DNA of 64,000 nucleotides from Marisa cornuarietis (Eukaryota; Mollusca; Gastropoda; Architaenioglossa; Ampullariidae): NCBI GenBank assembly GCA_004794655.1, contig SMMW01000521.1, positions 4,779,501 to 4,843,500 of the forward strand, read 5' to 3'. Shown piece by piece: positions 49,748 to 58,200 of this stretch (position 1 is its first letter; each line of letters starts with the position of its first letter). The notes under the pieces were generated by a model. It saw only the letters and a program-made list of their open reading frames with translations, ran no database searches and was not told where the DNA came from. The position numbers and the translations under genes were made by a program.

Positions 49748-51877
49748 ACTCCATATATAGATACAGGCAGGTACAGAGAGAGACAGAGAGATCTTAATAG
49801 ATAGGGATAGTCTAGAGTGAGAGACAAGGTATAAGTGTTTGAAGCTTGCTTTGGCCTGTGATTGAAAAAAATTTCCTTTTCCCCAGCAGCGAATGAACCC
49901 TCTGAAATAAACATGTCATTCCCTAGACACGGTGAACCGTTTACACGTCATTGCCCTTGCGCCACCAGGCCATATTACCTACACCCTAATTTTTACCCCA
50001 CAACGAAAGATGACAGAAGTGAGGTTACATCATTGATAATCTTCTGCTCTTGATTCTTCATTTTGGTCGCCGGATTGCTGACAAACAAACAAACAAACAA
50101 ACAAACAAACAAACACAAAGCCTGTGGGGTGTACAGCACCCGCTGAGAGCTCACCTCCATAGTACCGACAGGAAGGAAATTACAAATGATGAACTATACC
50201 TTATGAACTGTAATTATTAACTACGACGTGAATTTTAATTATGAAGTATAATTATGAGCATAATTATAAACCTAATGAGGATTACCTAGGCTTTTCTACA
50301 TAGTAGAGGCCAAAGTTCTCAGCTTCGTGCTCACAAAGACTGAGATGAAGAAGTCGATAATAGTGCAGTCATCGGAAAACTGCTGTCATCATGTGAGCTG
50401 TGGTAGCAATTAGCACATACTGTAAACACTACCACTATCATGCCTTGCACTAAACCTTTGGTAGCCGCCAGATGCTGCAATGGAGGGCGATGACACATCT
50501 CTAAAGAAGAAGCACCTGGGGTAACTCAAGCTGTTCTAGAACGAAACTAAGCTTGACATCTAATTTTTATGTTTGATGAAGACTTCTAAGCTGTTTTTAA
50601 AGCCATAACTCATGTTTAGTTTTATATTTAAAAAAAACATTATCATTCGCTGTATTTTGTTTCACGCAGGTGAGTAGAAAATTACTCAGAAGTGAGCGCT
50701 GTGTAATCTTTTGCTCCCCTCTCTAAAATTCTTGTATGTCTCTCCATGTTACTGCTGTCAAAGGTAGCAGGTGGTTAAAATTTATGTACCAGCCGTTCGT
50801 CTGATTGTGAGTGTACACCTGTCTACAACCTCACAGTCAACAGAGCTTAACGACAAGGTGCAAGGTACAGAGTGCGATTAGGAAGGTGCAAGAAACTGCT
50901 TAGTGAGTGCTCTGGGCTCGAGTGGTAATGTTTAATGTCTAATTTTTTTTCGCATGTTTATGGTTTGTTTACTCTATCCTCTGTGTACTTTTAACTTGTG
51001 AAACCCTCAGCTTGAATGCTGCTCGGGGTGTTCTGTCTTTATGTGTTGCGAGCTGAACTGGGCGTCTGTCTTGAGGACCATCATGTAGACATCATTGTAG
51101 GACATCCATCGTCAACCTGCCATCATTTCTGTCTACACCCTGTGTCATCGTGTTGAAGTCATTTTCATTACTTGTCTACCCTTCGCCTCATCCAGGTGAG
51201 GTCACTTTGGGCGTTAAGTTTGCACGTCGTCTACTGAAGGTCCCTCCGCTGTTTAGATGTAGTCCCTGCCTCTTCCCGAGTCGTCTTGGTGTTTGTTTAC
51301 AACATTCATCAGGATTTACAAACACAATTCCTTTTAAAAGTAACATCAGCAGTATTATTAGCAGTGTTGCTAGTAGATAAAGAGTAGAAGTATTGTTATT
51401 AGTGTTAACATTATAAAACGTTGTTAGTGTTGTTAGGTAATGTGATGGTAATGGTGTTAGCATCAAAAGAAGTTGTGTTGGTATCGTTGTTAGCTTTTTT
51501 TTTTAAGAAGAAGGACAAAAAGAAGAAGGAATAAGTAATTAACGTGATGGCGACGTTCTTCTCGTACCTCCCACGTGCACGTCTGCCTGTAGTTTTTGCT
51601 GGTACGTCCTGGCCCCGTAGAACATGGTTACTGTGCGCGCGATAGCGCAGCTGTGGCGGTGCTGCTGTTGTACGGCCCGAGGGTCGGACAGATCCAACAC
51701 CTGTCGTGTCAACAGAAGGCCGGGGTCAGCTCCGCCCTGTGACTCCTCGCCGCCCTCGGGGTTGGCTGTCAACAAGTTGTAGCCGATGCCTACGAATGCG
51801 CTGCTGGCGACGCCCGGCTCTGGGCTCGCACACCACGCCCCCTTACAGATTAGCCACGCCCACAATAGAAGATGCAT
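41995..51877 (-). CDS. Gene 2: secreted MACPF and ApeC-domain protein, 10 coding exons, 568 aa
   Basis: Seen: ATG at 51877 (GGGACCATGC), a signal peptide (about residues 1-17) and a MACPF domain (about 27-330). The domain starts at FVGIGYNLL and has its W-G-T-H signature at residues 196-199, split across exons 3 and 4. An ApeC-type Cys/Trp-rich region (about 340-568) with WPRGTYGL, WPAGDYCIL and FFCC motifs follows, then TAA at 41997-41995. The exons sum to 1707 nt with every phase consistent. Known: MACPF proteins (perforin, complement, apextrins, some snail egg proteins) oligomerise and form pores in membranes; ApeC regions bind microbial cell-wall material. Inference: a pore-forming-family defence or egg protein. 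A lectin partner like that of snail perivitellin-2 is not in this window. No break or missing signature residue is seen, so the gene looks intact. Confidence 0.88.
42308..42386. repeat. Compound (TG)n (ATTG)n microsatellite
   Basis: About 12 TG units followed by 13 ATTG units, 40-120 bp upstream (in transcription) of gene 2 exon 10. A (CA)n of 19 units follows at 42457-42494. Confidence 0.95.
42554..42671 (-). CDS. Gene 2 exon 9: ApeC region, part 3
   Basis: Residues 440-478. GFIQWNDDD, LPDGVYDDNTKIFFCC, which parallels the W-D/E-D and FC motifs of ApeC. Acceptor TCACAG, donor GTAGGT; phase 1 in, phase 2 out. Confidence 0.85.
43127..43255 (-). CDS. Gene 2 exon 8: ApeC region, part 2
   Basis: Residues 397-439. 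LRLEFCIKG closes the first half, and WPAGDYCILKYRACP opens a second, similar half. Acceptor ACTCAG, donor GTAAGA, phase 1-1. Confidence 0.85.
43521..43599. repeat. (GAT)n microsatellite in gene 2
   Basis: About 26 units in the intron between exons 7 and 8. Confidence 0.97.
43738..43808 (+). mobile_element. 3' half of SINE family 2
   Basis: CAGGGCCGGGTGCTTTGTCG, TGATATAACCTTAATTGCTG and GCATAAAACACCAA match the 3' half of the copy at 681-868; the tRNA head is missing. Confidence 0.65.
44873..45043 (-). CDS. Gene 2 exon 7: ApeC region, part 1
   Basis: Residues 340-396. SWPRGTYGLMKAVSGCP, then WFEGWRYQDTED, the typical opening of an apextrin C-terminal repeat. Acceptor GTGCAG, donor GTAAGT, phase 1-1. 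Confidence 0.83.
45170..46671 (-). mobile_element. Decayed copy of the same non-LTR retrotransposon, with 5' part
   Basis: The minus strand holds the 5' region and the start of the endonuclease (ELKRYQWDIVGLAEV near 46220-46190), then frameshifts and stops. RT pieces close to the 57-kb copy follow (AFKKAFDRVWHEG, VGVRQGC, LRFADDINLLAG). The motif A Asp is Ala here, so this copy is catalytically dead. It lies in the intron between gene 2 exons 6 and 7, in the same orientation as the gene. Confidence 0.8.
46845..46983 (-). CDS. Gene 2 exon 6: MACPF to ApeC linker
   Basis: Residues 294-339. Helical, basic sequence (RYWRRLSEMSARGLC) and DYAAYKKALEF with one N-glycosylation motif (NAT) and another (NVT). 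It closes the MACPF domain. Acceptor CCACAG, donor GTGAGT, phase 0 in, phase 1 out. Confidence 0.82.
47746..47940 (-). CDS. Gene 2 exon 5: second MACPF hairpin region
   Basis: Residues 229-293. Alternating Gly/Ser-rich sequence (VDVSVGGSYLGFGASLAV), then FGDYFATLRLGSQ and EPISIKLLSIDQAL, as expected for the late MACPF hairpin and final strands. Acceptor GTTGCAG, donor GTAAGA, 195 nt, phase 0-0. Confidence 0.85.
48246..48335 (-). CDS. Gene 2 exon 4: MACPF after the signature His
   Basis: Residues 199-228. Opens with the signature His, then VDLGTRVIQRSETSMMEF, equivalent to the strand after the signature in perforins. Acceptor TTTCAG, donor GTAATC, 90 nt, phase 0-0. Confidence 0.83.
48526..49027 (-). 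repeat. Minisatellite made from the gene 2 exon 3 donor site
   Basis: About 20 imperfect units of roughly 22-26 bp. On the coding strand each has GATGACTGGGG, then CACC, then usually GTAAGTATC. The highest-coordinate unit is the true end of exon 3 with its donor. The rest lie inside the following intron, so the transcript carries many copies of a near-perfect 5' splice site. Confidence 0.9.
49013..49244 (-). CDS. Gene 2 exon 3: MACPF core up to W-G-T
   Basis: Residues 121-198. Contains CNLGHVRFAEELGEWLN and ends YMNFLDDWGT, just before the His of the signature. Acceptor TCTAG before a G8 run (phase 2); an alternative AG 9 nt further in is also in phase. Donor GTAAGTATC, phase 0. The exon end and donor are repeated about 20 times downstream. 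Confidence 0.82.
49547..49598 (-). CDS. Gene 2 exon 2: short MACPF exon (52 nt)
   Basis: Between acceptor TTGACAG and donor GTACTT. Encodes a Gly/Ala start and FAFSLSPR, matching the part of MACPF before the first transmembrane hairpin. Phase 1 in, phase 2 out. An internal TTGCAG 16 nt further in is a second possible acceptor but would break the phase. A (GT)n tract lies about 92 nt upstream. Confidence 0.7.
49690..49745. repeat. (CA)n in gene 2, (GT)n on the coding strand
   Basis: About 28 units, about 92 nt upstream of the exon 2 acceptor. Confidence 0.95.
51568..51877 (-). CDS. Gene 2 exon 1: signal peptide and start of MACPF
   Basis: Residues 1-103. Hydrophobic start with cleavage likely after WCA (residue 17), then the MACPF opening FVGIGYNLL and an acidic, Gly-rich loop. 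Later CAIARTVTMFYGARTY fits an early MACPF strand and helix. Donor GTACGA, phase 1. Confidence 0.87.
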
Positions 51878-51893
51878 GGTCCCTGACGTGAAC
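51878..51893 (-). other. Gene 2 probable 5' UTR piece after an upstream splice acceptor
   Basis: TTATTGACTCTGCAG ends at 51894, only 16 nt before the ATG, and looks like a 3' splice site. This suggests a non-coding first exon further upstream (above 51.9 kb), which I could not locate. Confidence 0.4.
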
Positions 51894-51899
51894 CTGCAG

Positions 51900-54800
51900 A
51901 GTCAATAAACGTCTGTCGTGAGTGTAATTATGCACAAGGAAATCTCATTAAGTATTTAATTAATGATATTTGCACGGAAGAACTGGAAGACTGGATTCAC
52001 TAGGGGGAATGATGTAGGGTTCCCACTCATGCGATTGCCGCCCCTTATAGCCTCCAATCCAAACCAAACTCGAATCCTAATTCTAATTAATGCAATAATG
52101 TTAGATGTCACGTAAAAGTAAGTACACGCACTGTAAAGATATCTAGAACATACAAACAAAACAAATAAAATAAAACTTTGATGGGATACAATTAAGCTAT
52201 AGAAATAGAACCTAATGTCGCCAACGAGTCGCCCATATTGGCAAAAAAAAAACAAAAAACAAAAAAAACAAAAAAAAAACACAGAGGTATAAAAGGAGCC
52301 GCTATAATGGTAAACAGGACGTACCACGGAATGTTCAGGTTCTTCTTTACAGTGCACAGAACAATAAGACATTGTGATTGATTCATCGCTTCTTGTCGTC
52401 AACACGATGGAAACACCGAGGGGGGGGGGAACAAAACGCTGCTCAGAAGCATACGCACGCACGACTATGCAAACATTCACACAAACATGTACACATATAT
52501 TCGTACACAAACACACAAAAATAAGCACAAAAAAGAAAAAAAATGAACACAAACATGAACATGCAATCAATCGTTCAATTCCATTCAATCTTTCTCTCTC
52601 TCTCTCTGAAACTGTTATGGTTCATTGGCCATATTTCACCCAGCCTGTTTCTCAACTTATTTGATGCCAATATTTTTATATTGTTCAGAAATATGGGGTC
52701 TTTGTACCAGTAATGATAATAATGTAGTGATAAACTCAAATGTTAAGAACATGACATTTCTTGCAACAATGCTTCTTTTTTCCGTTTTGCACCTTGCCCG
52801 GTTGGCTGTCTCCCTGCATGCTCGATTGACAACCGGTCCACTTTAATTAAACGCTCTCAGAAAGATTCAGGTGACGAATTTCTCTGCCTTATACTAAAAT
52901 ATTTGTTTAGTTAATTGAAAACGCACATTAACATTTCAAAGACACACTTTACTTACTTTTCGTCCTACCTAAATGGTACACAAGGCATACAACAGAGAGC
53001 TCCATTTTTGTCTGGAAGCAGCAAGCTTAGTCATGTTGTTCCACTTTAAAAGAAGTGTTAGTGATTTATTACATATTATCTCTCTGAATGTTTGTGGAAA
53101 AAATACTAGAGACTAAAAGCGAAATATTTCTCTACGGTTGTAATTTCCACTGACTCGCGTCATTAGATAATCTGAGGTTTCCCACGTCCGATGACTAAAG
53201 GTGATATCATTTAGTCCCTACTATCAAAACAGAAACTTAAACACTTAACATAACATCGCAACTTACAAAAATTAGCTTTAAAAAAATTCTCGCAAAAGTC
53301 ATATGACGAAGAATGTTAAAAGCCTCATTTCAGTCAAAAGTTTACTTTGATATCTTAAAGGTTAACCCGAGCAAAATAATTTTCACATGAGCTGCTGTAG
53401 TTCATTTAAAGACAATCTAAATTTCTAAACTGTAAGCGAAAGATACAAACTTTTGGACATCACAGTTTCTGGCTTATCTTAGTTAAATAAATTAATTAAT
53501 TAATTAATTAAAACAAAAAACAACAACAACAAAAACTCAAGTGATGTGATTGGATAACGCCTCCTTAGCATATGCTCTAGGTTATTGGTTGCTGCTTTCA
53601 TTGATATAAAAAATAAGACTCTAGTTCTGTCTAGGTCTGATAACTTCCTAACAAGTTCTCTCTCTCTCTCTCTCTCATGTTTGACAAGCACTAGTGTTCA
53701 CACAGACGTAGAGCAGGTAGGAAGCTGTACAATGAAGGGTGTAGCCAACAAGAGCAGTAGGATTGTGTGAAATATTATACTGACTAGAATTTCTCGCACC
53801 TGGCGCCGTGTGACACGAGGCGAAACATGAACCTGGGGAGGGGAGGGATGAGGTAAACAAGGGCCCGCATGGCTGGGCAACATTATGTTACACTACCAGC
53901 GAGCATCTTTGCCACTGGTTTATATCTACTACCACAGGGGTAAAGATCATAATTACGGATACCAGACGCTTGTCCTTGAGTCCCCCCCCCCGTTTGAATC
54001 CCAATGTCAAGTGTTGTTATCACATGTTAAGCCCTGGTGAGGTGGTGTCAGATGTGGTGAGGTGGTGTCAGATGTGGTGAGGTGGTGTCAAATGTCAAGC
54101 TTTAGGACTGATGTCAGGTATTGACTGTCTCGTTTGAGTAAGCTTTCATTTTATAAGGATTATTGTGGAAGAACGAAAGAGCGTGAATGACGTCAGTTGG
54201 TCTGAAGACGTGTATGTGTGATGTAAAAAATAAAAGAAATGACGTGAGAGAGAGAGAGAGCGCGCGAGGAGATGTTAGTCGGTTGAGAGAGGAAGGAGGT
54301 TTAGGACGAGACAAGGACAGTAGAGTAGGAATTGAAACGAAGAATTTGTGAGTAGGGCTTTTAGGAGTTTATAGAACGATTAGATGAGTAGGACTTTAAG
54401 TATTCTGTAGGTATTCATTTGGGTATTCAGCAAGGAAGGATTCGAAGGGTAGGGATTCCGTTCTTTTAAAGTAATCTAGATGTAAGAAACGATTTTAAAC
54501 TGACTTTCCCATTTATGTATTTTTTCTCGTTTTATTTTTTTTATTATTTGTAATTAGTAAAGCGGATAGATTCGTTAGACAAATCATTCTTTTCTTTTAA
54601 TTTGTGTGAAAGAGCACGTACTTGTCAGGCTTCGTGTATGTGTTGAAAGAACTGAGTGACTGATACACTGCGCGGTGGTCGTGACACAAGCATTACACAG
54701 CGGGATTCTTGGAGAAGTTCCCTCAAATGTCAAACCTGATTAAGTGGTGTCAAATGTTGTCAAATTTAAAACTTGGTGACCTATCGTCAGATATATAACT

Positions 54801-55420
54801 AGATGGTGTGCCGACAAAGGCATGCGATATGCACCTGTTTGGCTCGGAAAGGATATTAAAAGGAAAGATAATTGAAATTACCTAAATGATAAATAGATAC
54901 AACGGCTTCTGAAACATAACTAAAAGTATCAATAATTATAATTTAAGCATAATTTGCAATTTCACTTGCATTTTCTTTTAATGCCTGTCTACGGAAAGTT
55001 GGTAACTTAAAGGATTTCGATCTACAGAAATAAATCATCATGCGTGCCATGTCGATGATAACTGCAAGATGAAGGCAATAAAGCAAATAAAGCAAATAAT
55101 AATAATAATAATAATAATAATATGAAACGGATGATCCGGGTAATAATATAGAGTTGTTTCACGTGCTGATGCTGATAACTACTATTATCTATTATTTATT
55201 TCTTGATGTTGCCTACCTTGAGCGGTGCAGCAAATTGACTATGATGAGACTGAATAGCAGAAGTCCTATCGTAACAACACATGATCTAAGAGACAATAAA
55301 ATGATACCAGTAAGGTCAAAGTTCGCGTGAATGGCGACTTGGATCGGTCCTGGGAGCGAGGCACCTGTCTGATAGCGAGGTCTACCTGTAGTGCCAGTCT
55401 GACGGCCTCTTTGAGTGTCC
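51900..55420. other. Upstream region of gene 2, no gene seen
   Basis: AT-rich. A non-coding first exon of gene 2 may lie here but cannot be placed. A three-unit GGTGAGGTGGTGTCAGATGT repeat sits at 54035-54095 and (AAT)n at 55097-55122. Confidence 0.5.
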
Positions 55421-55429
55421 TGTTCATGT

Positions 55430-55775
55430 ACCCTGCTTATGTGTTGTGTACACTTTGTCGTGTACTGTGTGTATATTATGCCATGTACCATGTGTATACA
55501 CTACGTCATGTATTATATGTGTATGTCATTATGATGTCTGTACAGTATGTCGTGTACTATGTGTATATTTTGTTATACCTGTATGTGTACATTATGTCGT
55601 GTACTATGTGTGTACACTACGTCATGAGCTAAATGTGTACATTGTGCCATGTATTGTGTGTACATTAGTCCAGTATCATGTGTATACTATGTCGTGTACC
55701 TTATGTACACTATGTCATGCACTATGCGTATACACCATGCCGTATACTACGTGTGTACACTACATGTGCATTTGA
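55430..55775. repeat. Imperfect tandem repeat, about 20-30 bp
   Basis: Recurring GTGTACACTACGTCATG and TATGTCGTGTACTATGTG units. The open frame of 109 codons is a by-product of the repeat (Tyr/Val/Cys-rich). Confidence 0.7.
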
Positions 55776-55861
55776 AACTCATGCCTGAGGAAAAAGCTCC
55801 GCATTTCTGAAGTGAGCATTCGTCGTCAGCAATGCGGGCCACCAACAACCTTCCTGGCAGT

Positions 55862-56270
55862 CAACCTTGTCAACCACCGCTCAAAATAGCATCCTGTGGT
55901 CAACCTTGTCAACCACCGCTCAAAATAGCATCCTGTGGTCAACCTTGTCAACCACCGCTCAAAATAGCATCCTGTGGTCAACCTTGTCAACCACCGCTCA
56001 AAATAGCATCCTGTGGTCAACCTTGTCAACCACCGCTCAAAATACCATCATGTGGTCAACCTTGTCAACCACCGCTCAAAATAGCATCCTGTGGTCAACC
56101 TTGTCAACCACCGCTCAAAATAGCATCCTGTGGTCAACCTTGTCAACCACCGCTCAAAATACCATCATGTGGTCAACCTTGTCAACCACCGCTCAAAATA
56201 GCATCCTGTGGTCAACCTTGTCAACCACCGCTAAAAATAGCTTCGTATGGTCAACCTTGTCAACCACCGC
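55862..56270. repeat. 39-bp minisatellite, about 10 units
   Basis: A very regular unit of TCAACCTTGTCAACCACCGC plus TCAAAATAGCATCCTGTGG. Because 39 is a multiple of three, one plus-strand frame is open for 157 codons (13-residue repeat with CQPPLKIASC). A second plus frame and a minus frame are also open. No signal peptide or splice context supports a gene. Confidence 0.88.
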
Positions 56271-56589
56271 TTCCGTGCACATCCCCGTCTGACGACCAGT
56301 GCTAGAGGCCACCACACCTGCCCGTCAGCTGGTCCTTGTCGAGAGCTGAAGGACTGAATAGATTATAGGAACTACGTCATGTCTGCAACCCCTGTCTCTC
56401 ACAAAGTATGTCCTTTACGTGCATGCTGACTGTGCGTGCACACTACGTCACATAGACGTTGCAGGTAAATGGGAGGTAACACACTGGCCAAATATAAAGC
56501 GCCGTTTGACCAGCAGCCCCTTTTGCTGTGTCGGACGTTTCTTGTGATGTTTCAAGTGTTTCTGTATGTGATGTCTCAGAGTGTTTGTT

Positions 56590-56940
56590 GTTATAAGTTA
56601 GATGTTGTTTTGTGCGAAGTGCCAGACGTTGTTTTGTGTGATGTGTCAGACGTTGTTTCGTGTGATGTGTCAGACGTTGTTTCGTGTGATGTGTCAGACG
56701 TTTTTTTCGTGCGAATTGTCAGAATTTGTTTCTTTCAGTTTCTGATGTCAGACGTTTCTTCGTGGGATGCGTCTGACATTTTTGGATGGTCAGTGTCAGA
56801 CATTTTGTACGATGTCAGATGTTTCGTACGATATGTATCAGTTGTTGTTTACTGTGATTTGTCCAACGTTTTGTACGGTCAGATGTTGTTTCTTGCGGTG
56901 TCAGACGTTTCTCACGATGTGTCGGACGCTGTCTTGTCTG
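56590..56940. repeat. 24-bp imperfect tandem repeat
   Basis: Units of TGTCAGACGTTGTTTCGTG plus TGATG, decaying to both sides. It produces a 162-codon frame (CDVSDVVS repeats) that I do not call as a gene. It ends where the retrotransposon begins. Confidence 0.75.
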
Positions 56941-56949
56941 ATGTGCAAC

Positions 56950-58200
56950 ACAATTGAGAATCAGAACCACCGCAGAAGAGCTGCTAGCAGAAGAACAGGC
57001 TGGCTTCAGACCACTTAGAAGCACAGTTGAGCAGATCTTCAACTGTCGTCTTCTTATAGAAAAGCATCTGCAGCATCAGCGGGACCTTTACCACAACTTC
57101 ATTGACTTTAAGAAGGCATTTGACAGAGTCTGGCACGAGGGGCTATGGCATGTGATGCGGAAATTCAACATTGAAGAAGGGCTTGTCCAAGTCGTTGAAG
57201 CGTTGTATAACAGCTCAACGAGTACAGTTTTGCTTAACAACCAAATAGGAGCTTACTTTCGTACCACAGTAGGAGTACGTCAAGGATGTCCCCTATCACC
57301 CGTGTTGTTTAATATATTCTTGGAGAACATCATGCTTGAAGCTCTTCATGACCACCATACCTCCATTTCAATCGGTGGAAGACCAATCTGCAACCTACGC
57401 TTTGCAGATGATATAGATATGTTAGCAGGTACAAACAAGGAACTGCAAGACCTCACCAACAGACTGACAAACACATATGGAATGGAGACCAGCACAGAAA
57501 AGAGCAAAGTTATGATCAATGGCAACGGCAAAGCAGAGATCTATATGAACGGGGTACAGCTCGAAGAGGTAAGTAGCTTCAAGTACTTGGGAGCCACCCT
57601 CTCCAAGGACGGCAGCTCCACGCAAGATATCCGCATCCGGATCGCAACAGCAACAGCAGCAATGGCTAGGCTAGATAGGATCTGGCATAGCCACAAGATA
57701 AGGTTCACTACCAAGTACAGGCTCTACAAATCCCTGGTAGTGCCGATCCTGCTCTACGGATGCGACACGTGGACTCTACTCGCCGAAACAGAAAGGAGAA
57801 TCCAGGCATTCGAGCACAAGTGTCTGAGGAGGCTGCTCCGGATCTCATACAAAGAACACAAAACCAACGACTTTGTAAGAAACAAGATTCCCGCACTCGT
57901 AGGACACCAGGAACCTCTACTATCAACAGTCAAGCGACGTAAGCTGGTCTTCTTTGGCCATGTAACCCGGCACGACACCTTGTCCAAGACTATCCTTCAA
58001 GGCACCTTGGAGGGTGGCCGACGCCGCGGTGGTCAGAGAAAGAACTGACTTACGAACGTCAAAGACTGGACTGGTCGTCCTGTACAGGACCTGCTGACTA
58101 TTGCCCAAAATAGGCAAGAGTGGCGGGCCCTATCAGCTGCAGCGTCTATCCATGTGCTCCCCCCAACGCCAGGTGCCAGGCAAGGGACGACTGACTGACT
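56950..58200 (+). mobile_element. 5'-truncated non-LTR retrotransposon with long RT reading frame
   Basis: A 364-codon frame (to 58048) holds most of a reverse transcriptase. It shows IDFKKAFD (motif A, Asp about residue 51), VRQGCPLSPVLFN, and the catalytic FADD at about 150-153. These are followed by YLGATLSKDG, LLYGCDTWTL and a C-terminal FFGHVTRHD. A TGA at 58046 interrupts a frame that would continue to about 58200 (LTNVKDWTGRP), probably a Trp-to-stop change. The N-terminal endonuclease is missing. It ends in a GACTGACTGACTGA tail. The clade is not certain (RTE-like is my guess). It is too truncated to move by itself. Confidence 0.85.

Noticed and set aside
51956..52588. 210-codon minus-strand frame with Phe and Cys runs
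   Set aside because: Driven by A-rich and CA-rich DNA (poly-F, CVCVN); no signal of a real protein.
56469..56957. A 162-codon plus-strand protein with CDVSDVVS repeats
   Set aside because: It follows a 24-bp imperfect tandem repeat; there is no signal peptide, no domain and no splice context.
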